Shown: positions 58,206 to 64,000 of the stretch, piece by piece
Position numbering within the stretch: the stretch's first letter is position 1
Layout of the letters: the number at the start of each line of letters is the position of its first letter
Origin: Pseudomonas alkylphenolica
GTDB lineage: Bacteria > Pseudomonadota > Gammaproteobacteria > Pseudomonadales > Pseudomonadaceae
Reading direction: 5' to 3'
Assembly: GCF_004025535.1 (NCBI RefSeq)
Contig: NZ_QJRG01000033.1
Coordinates: forward strand, 434,001 to 498,000
DNA: 64,000 nucleotides
Translations under genes and position numbers: made by a program
The notes under the pieces: model-generated
What the model was told of the DNA's origin: nothing
What the model saw: the letters and a program-made list of their open reading frames with translations, nothing else
The model's database searches: none

Positions 58206-59536
58206 GCCGCCACACTGCGCGCGGCAGCCATCAGCGCTTCGATTTCAGCGACCGTCTTCGGCACACCTGAGGTCAGGATTTCACAGCCCTGTCTGGTTAC
58301 CACTACGTCATCCTCGATACGTACACCAATGCCGCGCCATTTCTTCGCAACATCCTGATTGTCGGCACCGATGTAGATTCCAGGCTCCACGGTCAGGGCC
58401 ATGCCGGGTTCAAGCACGCGCCACTGCCCACCCACCTTGTACTCACCGACGTCATGCACATCCATGCCCAGCCAGTGACCGGCGCGGTGCATGTAAAACG
58501 CCCGGTAGGCTTCGCTGTCGATCAGCTCCTGCACCTTGCCCTTGAGCAGGCCCAGTTCCACCAGCCCTTCGGTGATCACCTGCACCGTCGCCTCGTGGGC
58601 ATGGTTCCAGTGCTTGCCCGGTGCAATCACCGCAAAGGCGGCCTCCTGCGCTCTGAGCACCAGTTCATAGATCGCCTTTTGCTCCGGCGAGAACCGGCCG
58701 CTGACCGGGAAGGTACGGGTGATGTCGCTGGCATAGCAGTCGATCTCGCAACCGGCGTCGATCAACACCAGGTCACCGTCCTTGAGCGGCGCATCGTTTT
58801 CCTGATAGTGCAGGATGCAGCTGTTGCGCCCGGCCGCGACAATCGAGCCGTACGCCGGCATCTTTGCCCCGCCCTTGCGAAATTCGTAATCCAGCTCGGC
58901 TTCCAGGCTGTACTCATGCAAGCCTGCGCGGCAGGCCTGCATGGCGCGTATATGGGCACGAGCGGAAATGGCCGCGGCCTCACGCATCACTTTGACCTCT
59001 GCCGCCGATTTATACAGGCGCATGTCGTGCAGCAGATGATCCAGGGCAACGAATTCGTTCGGCGGCTGGGCACCAAGACGGGCCTTGGAACGGATCACGT
59101 TGATCCACTCCATCAGGTGACGGTCGAATTCCGGGTTGCTGCCCATGGCCGAATACACCCGGTCACGGCCTTCGATCAGACCGGGCAGGATGTCGTCGAT
59201 ATCGGTGATGGGAAAGGCGTCATCCGCACCATAGTTGCGCACCGCCCCTTCCTGGCCCGCACGCAGCCCGTCCCACAGCTCGCGCTCCGGATTGCGCTCG
59301 CGGCAGAACAGCACATATTCGCCGTGCTCGCGGCCGGGGATCAGGGCAATTACCGCCTCCGGCTCGGGGAAGCCGCTGAGGTACTGGAAGTCGCTGTCCT
59401 GTCGGTACACGTGCTCGACGTCGCGGTTGCGAATGGCAACGGCAGCGGCCGGCAGGATGGCAATACTGTTGGGCACCATCTGCGCCATCAGCGCCTTGCG
59501 TCGACGGGCGTATTCCGACTTGGGGATATGGCTCAT
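58202..59536 (-). CDS. pepP: Xaa-Pro aminopeptidase P
   Basis: A 444-residue M24B metalloaminopeptidase that removes an N-terminal residue before proline. The N-terminal aminopeptidase-P domain (about 5-140) is followed by the pita-bread domain with metal ligands in VLIDAGCEIDCYASDITRTFP (two Asp), HRAGHWLGMDVHDVG (His), and GMALTVEPGIYI and GIGVRIEDDVVVT (Glu). It lies between the YgfB-family gene and ubiH. Confidence 0.95.
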   Translation of the reverse strand: MSHIPKSEYARRRKALMAQMVPNSIAILPAAAVAIRNRDVEHVYRQDSDFQYLSGFPEPEAVIALIPGREHGEYVLFCRERNPERELWDGLRAGQEGAVRNYGADDAFPITDIDDILPGLIEGRDRVYSAMGSNPEFDRHLMEWINVIRSKARLGAQPPNEFVALDHLLHDMRLYKSAAEVKVMREAAAISARAHIRAMQACRAGLHEYSLEAELDYEFRKGGAKMPAYGSIVAAGRNSCILHYQENDAPLKDGDLVLIDAGCEIDCYASDITRTFPVSGRFSPEQKAIYELVLRAQEAAFAVIAPGKHWNHAHEATVQVITEGLVELGLLKGKVQELIDSEAYRAFYMHRAGHWLGMDVHDVGEYKVGGQWRVLEPGMALTVEPGIYIGADNQDVAKKWRGIGVRIEDDVVVTRQGCEILTSGVPKTVAEIEALMAAARSVAA

Positions 59537-59559
59537 GGGCAGTGGTGCTTCCTGATTGA

Positions 59560-60114
59560 TCAGTGCAACGAAGGTTTGGCCGCAGGCTCGGCCGGCTTGG
59601 CCAGCTCCGTGTACAGCAGCAGCGGTGCGACGCGCAGGTACTCCATGACTTCCATATAGTCGCTTTCGCCGTCTTCGGACTCTTCCAGGGCATCCTGAAC
59701 CTGGGAAATCGCATCCAGGTCACCGAGCACTTCCTTGGCTTCGGTGCTCAGCACCAAACCGCCGGAGTTCAGGCCAAAACCGGTCAGAAAGCCCTGGCAC
59801 CACTGGCCCAGCGCTTGAGCGCGCTCAGCCAACGGCAACTCGTCGCCCGGCAGCAACAGGACGATGGTGATATCTTCACCGGTGAGTTCGCCCTTGACCA
59901 TTTCCTGCAGGCCGATCAAGGCGTTACGAACGTTGTCGGCCGGCTCCGACTCCAGCAGCTGGGCGGCATCCGCCAACCAGGCTTCGGCGTCGAAGCCGGC
60001 ACCGGCGCAGCTGCGGCCGAGCAACAGGCCGTGCAGTTCGGCAGGCGAGACAGGATGCCCATTGCTGCTGAGCAAGGTGGCGAAAGCGGTGTACGGCGAA
60101 TTGGTATTAGGCAT
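59560..60114 (-). CDS. YecA/YgfB family protein (UPF0149)
   Basis: A 184-residue helical UPF0149 protein. Family features are [29 protein letters not shown] near the start and [11 protein letters not shown] in the middle, with [19 protein letters not shown] in the C-terminal half. The start ATG at 60114 was preferred to a TTG at 60120. It heads the pepP-ubiH cluster, the order seen in many gammaproteobacteria. In P. aeruginosa a YgfB homologue modulates gene expression; the same role here is inference. Confidence 0.9.
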   Translation of the reverse strand: MPNTNSPYTAFATLLSSNGHPVSPAELHGLLLGRSCAGAGFDAEAWLADAAQLLESEPADNVRNALIGLQEMVKGELTGEDITIVLLLPGDELPLAERAQALGQWCQGFLTGFGLNSGGLVLSTEAKEVLGDLDAISQVQDALEESEDGESDYMEVMEYLRVAPLLLYTELAKPAEPAAKPSLH

Positions 60115-60265
60115 GGGCAACTAGGCGCCAGACGGCGCAATGACTAGAATGAAGACCTTGTATCCTAGCACCGGCAGGCGCGCCAAGACTATCGACGTGG
60201 CCAACTCGGAGCTGACCTGGGCATAAACCAGGCAATCACCCGCCAGAGCGAATCGAGTGCGACCA

Positions 60266-60475
60266 ATGCAAGAGAACGATCTGCAAACGCTGATGGGCCG
60301 GTTCGAACAGCTGATTGAGCGAGTCGAGCAACTAAAACGGCAAAATGCACTCCTACAAGCTCAGGAAAAGTCCTGGCGCGAGGAGCGCGCCCACCTCATC
60401 GAAAAAAATGAAATCGCCCGGCGTAAGGTCGAATCGATGATTTTGCGACTCAAGGCCCTGGAGCAAGACTCATGA
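60266..60475 (+). CDS. TIGR02449 family short coiled-coil protein
   Basis: A 69-residue protein, nearly all coiled coil (LMGRFEQLIERVEQLKRQNALLQAQEKSWREER), like the TIGR02449/ZapB-type small proteins encoded before zapA. The ATG at 60266 follows GAGTGCGACC. Its stop overlaps the zapA start by four bases. A role in Z-ring assembly with ZapA is inferred from size, fold and position. Confidence 0.87.
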   Translation: MQENDLQTLMGRFEQLIERVEQLKRQNALLQAQEKSWREERAHLIEKNEIARRKVESMILRLKALEQDS

Positions 60476-60789
60476 GTTCAAGCAATAGCGTCACCGTTCA
60501 GATCCTCGACAAAGAATATTCGATCATCTGTCCGCCTGAAGAGCGCAGCAACCTGGTCAGCGCCGCGCGCTACCTGGATGGCAAAATGCGTGAAATCCGC
60601 AGCAGCGGCAAAGTGATCGGTGCCGACCGTATCGCGGTAATGGCTGCGCTGAACATCACCCATGACCTGCTGCACAACCAGGAACGCCCCGAAACACCTG
60701 CCGGTGGTGCCACCCGCGAGCAGGTTCGCGACCTGCTCGAACGTGTCGATCAGGCACTGGCCGACGATCCGAATACAAAAACCAGTTGA
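60472..60789 (+). CDS. zapA: cell division protein ZapA
   Basis: A 105-residue ZapA, which bundles FtsZ filaments. The N-terminal domain shows VTVQILDKEYSIICPPEE and LVSAARYLDGKMREIR. The C-terminal helix (MAALNITHDLLHNQE to QALADD) forms the tetrameric coiled coil. Translation is coupled to the preceding coiled-coil gene. The 6S RNA promoter begins eight bases after its stop. Confidence 0.94.
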   Translation: MSSSNSVTVQILDKEYSIICPPEERSNLVSAARYLDGKMREIRSSGKVIGADRIAVMAALNITHDLLHNQERPETPAGGATREQVRDLLERVDQALADDPNTKTS

Positions 60790-60808
60790 GATTCAGTATA
60801 CTGGCGCC

Positions 60809-60987
60809 ACTCCCTGGAGTGCTTGCCAGTCGGTCATGTCCCTGAGCCGATACGCACAACCACGGGGGTTGCACGTGGGGCCGGTGTGCATGTCCGCTTG
60901 ACGGAAAGCCTTAACGCCTCCTGCAATCTCCACCTTGAACTTTCGGGTTCAAGGGCTACACCGACAGCGGTTCGTCGGGGAGCCTGA
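60809..60987 (+). ncRNA. ssrS: 6S RNA
   Basis: The spacer between zapA and the 5-FTHF cyclo-ligase gene carries the hallmarks of 6S RNA: closing stem CUCCC near 60810 with GGGGAG near 60978, the CAGUCGGUCAUGUCCCUGAGCCGAU segment, the AAGCCUUAA of the central bubble, and CACCUUGAACUUUCGGGUUCAAGGGCUACA near the 3' side. A TATACT -10 (60797-60802) places the start at about 60809. It binds sigma-70 RNA polymerase and damps transcription in stationary phase. Exact ends are estimated. Confidence 0.93.
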
Positions 60988-61068
60988 ATCACCTTTGCTC
61001 GTGTATTCACGCGAGCAAATCGAGCTGTCGCCCAACGCGCGGCAGCCCTCTCTGGGAACGCCCGTGCC

Positions 61069-61695
61069 ATGACCGACACCGCGCCGCTCACCCGCCCCCA
61101 ACTTCGCCGCCTGCTACGTGATGCCCGCCGCGCCCTGAGCCCGGCCCAGCAACGTCAGGCCGCGCGTGGCCTGTACCGGCAACTGGCGCAGCATCCACTG
61201 TTCCGCCGCGCCCGGCACATTGCCCTGTACCTGCCCAATGATTGCGAGATTGATCCGCGCTTGTTGCTGCGCGAAGCGCAGCGGCGCGGCAAGCGCACCT
61301 ATCTTCCGGTGCTGCACGCCTGGCCGAAAACCAAAATGGCCTTCCAGCGCATCGAACACGGCGAAAAGCTGCGCCCCAACCGCTTTCGCATTGCCGAACC
61401 GCACATCAGCCTGGCCCGCCAACGGCCGGTCTGGGCGCTGGACCTGATCCTGCTGCCGCTGGTTGGGTTTGACGAAACAGGTGGGCGACTGGGCATGGGC
61501 GGTGGCTTCTATGATCGAAGCCTGGCGTATCAGGCCCGCCGCAAGGCCTGGAAAAAGCCGTTGCTGCTGGGCCTGGCGCATGAATGCCAGAAAGTCGAGA
61601 AACTGGCGCAGGCCAGCTGGGATGTACCGCTACAGGGAACGGTCTCTGACCGTGCGTGGTACCTGGCGCCTGCCTGGCAGACACCAGCAGGGTAA
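61069..61695 (+). CDS. 5-formyltetrahydrofolate cyclo-ligase
   Basis: A 208-residue enzyme that converts 5-formyl-THF to 5,10-methenyl-THF with ATP. Family motifs are RRLLRDARRALSP near the N-terminus, LYLPNDCEIDPRLL in the middle, and the nucleotide loop DETGGRLGMGGGFYDRSLAYQ near residue 140. It follows 6S RNA, a pairing kept in many gammaproteobacteria (ygfA after ssrS), and may be processed from the same transcript. Its stop abuts the stop of a small gene on the other strand. Confidence 0.94.
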   Translation: MTDTAPLTRPQLRRLLRDARRALSPAQQRQAARGLYRQLAQHPLFRRARHIALYLPNDCEIDPRLLLREAQRRGKRTYLPVLHAWPKTKMAFQRIEHGEKLRPNRFRIAEPHISLARQRPVWALDLILLPLVGFDETGGRLGMGGGFYDRSLAYQARRKAWKKPLLLGLAHECQKVEKLAQASWDVPLQGTVSDRAWYLAPAWQTPAG

Positions 61696-61836
61696 TCAGC
61701 GTTGTTGCGGATTTACCGGCGCTTCATACGGGGCGTCAAGATTACGCTCCCAGAGGCTTTGCGCATAACCGGTAGTGACCACACCCAGACCGAACAGAAA
61801 TACCAAAATCCAGAGCAGGTCCGGTTTGCGGTTCAT
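61696..61836 (-). CDS. 46-residue single-pass membrane protein
   Basis: On the minus strand an ATG at 61836 preceded by a strong GAGGGGGG site opens a 46-codon frame to TGA at 61696. The protein starts MNRKPDLLW and has one hydrophobic helix (ILVFLFGLGVVTTGYA) followed by a polar tail rich in Pro and Asn. The charge pattern suggests N-in topology. It is convergent with the cyclo-ligase gene, stops touching. The strong SD and clean membrane segment support a real gene; function is unknown. Confidence 0.75.
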   Translation of the reverse strand: MNRKPDLLWILVFLFGLGVVTTGYAQSLWERNLDAPYEAPVNPQQR

Positions 61837-62017
61837 TGATTGCCCCCCTCAGGCAAACTGATCACGTTGTCGGCAACGTTTTATAGTTGGTTGCAACAGC
61901 GTCTAGCTTAAAATTGCCGCATTCTCCGACAACACGCGTCGACACGCAAACGTTGACGCCAACCGACTGTCGGTTTCATGCAACAGGTTATTTCAAATTT
62001 TGTCAGGAGCAGCACCC

Positions 62018-62467
62018 ATGGCCTATTGGCTGATGAAGTCCGAGCCGGACGAACTTTCGATCAAGGATCTGGCCCGCTTGAAAGAAGCGCGCTGGGACGG
62101 GGTTCGCAACTATCAGGCCCGTAATTTCCTGCGCGACATGGCCGTGGGCGACGAGTTTTTCTTCTACCACTCCAGCTGCCCCGAGCCTGGCATAGCGGGG
62201 ATCGCGCGCATCAGCGCCGCAGCCTACCCGGACCCGACGGCACTCGACCCGCAAAGCCACTACTTCGACGCAAAGGCCAACGAAGTAAAGAATCCCTGGA
62301 GCGCCGTGGATGTCGCCCATGTCGAAACGTTCAGCAAGGTCCTCAGCCTCGGCTACCTGAAACAGCAGGCCAACCTGGCTGAATTGCCGCTGGTACAAAA
62401 AGGCAGTCGCCTCTCGGTAATGCCGGTTACGGCGGAACAATGGGCGGCAATCCTCGCCTTGCGTTAA
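62018..62467 (+). CDS. EVE domain-containing protein
   Basis: A 149-residue protein that is all EVE domain, of the PUA-like superfamily. It begins AYWLMKSEPDELSIKDL and shows ARWDGVRNYQARNFLRDM and FFYHSSCPEPGIAGIARI, which build the pocket that can hold a modified base. EVE proteins are thought to read modified nucleotides in DNA or RNA. The ATG at 62018 follows CAGGAGCAGC. A 181-base spacer separates it from the small membrane protein gene. Confidence 0.93.
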   Translation: MAYWLMKSEPDELSIKDLARLKEARWDGVRNYQARNFLRDMAVGDEFFFYHSSCPEPGIAGIARISAAAYPDPTALDPQSHYFDAKANEVKNPWSAVDVAHVETFSKVLSLGYLKQQANLAELPLVQKGSRLSVMPVTAEQWAAILALR

Positions 62468-62561
62468 AGCAAGCTACGATTACCCCTCGTTTGACCAGAA
62501 TCAAAGCACCAGGGTCGGTGACACGTCACACTTTGACGCGAATGCAGCAGGATGCAGAGAG

Positions 62562-63521
62562 ATGAGCCAACATACCCCGAAAATATTCGCCAGCGCCTTG
62601 ATCGCTTTACTCCTGGCTGCCGGCGGCCTGGGCTACTGGAAGTCCCTGCACGATCGTTTGCCTGAAGGCCTGAGCATGGGCAACGGGCGACTCGAGTCCA
62701 CCGAAGTGCAGATTGCCAGCAAGGTTCCCGGGCGCCTCGCCGAAGTATTGGTCGATGAAGGTGACAAGGTCCGGCAGGGCCAGTTACTTGCGCGTATCGA
62801 TACCCGCACCCTTGAAGCCCAGCGCAGCCAGGCCGAAGCTGAAGTACTGCGCGCGCAGGAAAACTACGCAGCCGCCGAGGCCAACGTGCAACTGCGCCAG
62901 AGCGAACTGCTGCTGGCCAGCCAGGAGCTCAAGCGCGTACGCGAGATCTTCCAGCGCAAATACGCCAGCCAGCAGCTGCTCGACCAGCAGCAGGCGCGAT
63001 TCGACACCGCCAACGCCGCCGTGACTGCATCGCGCGCGCAGCTGGCAGCGATCAAGGCCGCCATCGGTGCCGCCGAGGCCCAGGTGGCGCAACTGACCAG
63101 CGAAATCGACGACAGCAGCTTGCGGGCGCCCATCGACGGCATCATCCAGCTGCGCCTTGCCGAACCGGGCGAGGTGCTGGGCGCCGGAGGGCGGGTACTG
63201 ACGCTGATTGACCCGAATGATCAGTACATGAACCTGTACCTGCCCGCCTCGACCACCGGCCGCCTGACCGTTGGTGACCAGGCACGGATAGTGCTCGACG
63301 CCCTGCCGGAAAAAGCCCTGCCGGCGAAAATCGCTTTCGTTGCCGCCAAGGCGCAATTCACCCCGAAACAGGTCGAGACCCGTGACGAGCGGCAAAAACT
63401 GGTGTTCCGCGTCAAGCTGCGCCTGACCGAGCCCAGTGCCGTGCCACAAGCCAAGCCCGGCATGCCCGGCGCCGGTTATGTCAGGACGGCTGAAGTGGAC
63501 TGGCCGGCCAATCTGCAATGA
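62562..63521 (+). CDS. HlyD-family membrane-fusion protein of an ABC exporter
   Basis: A 319-residue periplasmic adaptor with one N-terminal membrane anchor (ASALIALLLAAGGLGYW). The lipoyl half VPGRLAEVLVDEGDKVRQGQLLARID is followed by a long alpha-hairpin (about 80-180) and LRAPIDGIIQLRLAEPGEVLG. The stop overlaps the next ATPase gene (ATGA), the YhiI-RbbA layout. It would link an inner-membrane exporter to the outer membrane. The substrate is unknown. Confidence 0.9.
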   Translation: MSQHTPKIFASALIALLLAAGGLGYWKSLHDRLPEGLSMGNGRLESTEVQIASKVPGRLAEVLVDEGDKVRQGQLLARIDTRTLEAQRSQAEAEVLRAQENYAAAEANVQLRQSELLLASQELKRVREIFQRKYASQQLLDQQQARFDTANAAVTASRAQLAAIKAAIGAAEAQVAQLTSEIDDSSLRAPIDGIIQLRLAEPGEVLGAGGRVLTLIDPNDQYMNLYLPASTTGRLTVGDQARIVLDALPEKALPAKIAFVAAKAQFTPKQVETRDERQKLVFRVKLRLTEPSAVPQAKPGMPGAGYVRTAEVDWPANLQ

Positions 63522-64000
63522 ACACGCTGGCGCTGCAGGCCGAGGCCCTCAGCCATCGCTATGGTGACTTGACGGCCCTGCACGACATTGCCTTCAGCCT
63601 GCCTGCCGGAACCCGCTGCGGCCTGATCGGCCCGGACGGCGCCGGCAAGTCCAGCCTGCTCGGCCTGATTGCCGGGGTGAAGAAACTGCAGGCCGGCGAA
63701 CTTCAGGTGCTCGGTGGCTCGATCCGGAAACGTCGCCATCGCAACAGCCTGTACCCGCGCATCGCGTTCATGCCCCAGGGCCTGGGCAACAATCTCTATC
63801 CGGAACTGTCGATCAGCGAAAACATCCGCTTTTTCGCCACCCTGTTCGGGCTGGGTTCGGCCGAGTGCGAGCAGCGCATGCATAACCTGTTGCTGGCCAC
63901 CGACCTGGCGCGCTTCGCCGAACGGCCGGCCGGCAAGCTGTCGGGCGGCATGAAGCAGAAGCTCGGGTTGTGCTGTGCACTGATCCACGAACCCGACCTG
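63518..64000 (+). CDS. ABC transporter ATP-binding protein (RbbA/YhiH-like), 5' part
   Basis: The frame opens at the ATG overlapping the HlyD stop and runs off the window end, so it is partial (161 codons). It shows an ABC domain: A-loop region LSHRYGDLTALHDIAFSLP, Walker A GPDGAGKSS (about residue 42), Q-loop MPQGLGNNLYPEL and the signature LSGGMKQKLGLCCALIHEPDL at the edge. Its family usually has two ATPase domains fused to a permease; only the first is visible here. Confidence 0.88.
   Translation, partial: MNTLALQAEALSHRYGDLTALHDIAFSLPAGTRCGLIGPDGAGKSSLLGLIAGVKKLQAGELQVLGGSIRKRRHRNSLYPRIAFMPQGLGNNLYPELSISENIRFFATLFGLGSAECEQRMHNLLLATDLARFAERPAGKLSGGMKQKLGLCCALIHEPDL

Overview
The window looks like core chromosome of a Pseudomonas, most likely of the P. 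putida group. This rests on gene content and order: a calB-type coniferyl aldehyde dehydrogenase, a full spu polyamine locus, gcvP-gcvH-gcvT, zapA followed by 6S RNA and 5-formyltetrahydrofolate cyclo-ligase, Pseudomonas-type REP palindromes (core GCGGGTTTACCCGC), and uniformly high-GC coding sequence. No rRNA, tRNA, CRISPR array, prophage or intact insertion sequence was seen. The species call is inference; no database was searched.

Layout. 1-5.2 kb: end of rsmD, a pair of M16 peptidase-family genes (one catalytic, one without the zinc motif), a YheT-type hydrolase and a mercaptopyruvate sulfurtransferase. 5.2-9.7 kb: a TetR regulator divergent from calB, a Tat-signal protein and a GMC oxidoreductase, with a palindromic candidate operator between regulator and calB. 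9.8-15.4 kb: coaD, a 2[4Fe-4S] ferredoxin, gamma-glutamyltransferase, mutM, an HDOD protein and rlmI. 15.4-20.1 kb: a short MgtE-type Mg2+ transporter whose ribosome binding site lies in a hairpin behind a possible leader ORF, a secreted PI-PLC-like protein, and ilvD. 20.1-24.2 kb: an ECF sigma factor, FecR anti-sigma and TonB siderophore receptor set. 24.3-29.5 kb: an RND efflux operon with two membrane-fusion lipoproteins, laid out like triABC. 29.7-30.2 kb: a decayed REP-associated transposase (RayT) beside a REP pair.

30.2-40.5 kb is the polyamine locus: spuB-spuC-spuD-spuE-spuF-spuG-spuH on the minus strand and spuI divergent. It encodes uptake by an ABC importer with two binding proteins, then gamma-glutamylation or transamination of putrescine and related amines. 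spuA is not in the window. 40.6-47.8 kb: argA, argE, a CYTH-CHAD protein, an Lrp regulator divergent from a small unknown gene, a lone PilB/GspE-type ATPase and a DUF2388 protein. 47.8-52.3 kb: the glycine cleavage operon gcvT-gcvH-gcvP. 52.4-55.2 kb: an iron ABC binding protein and permease with no ATPase gene nearby. 55.3-60.1 kb: ubiquinone hydroxylases flanking a DUF4442 protein, pepP and a YgfB-family gene, divergent from the cell-division genes (TIGR02449 gene, zapA) and 6S RNA. 61-64 kb: 5-FTHF cyclo-ligase, a 46-residue membrane protein on the opposite strand, an EVE-domain protein, and the start of an HlyD/ABC export operon cut by the window end.

Most of the window is ordinary housekeeping and transport. 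The least explained parts are the mgtE leader (SD-sequestering hairpin plus a 26-codon ORF), the broken RayT with its HUH-Trp codon changed to a stop, the stem-loops flanking binding-protein genes, the lone PilB-like ATPase, and the small membrane protein.
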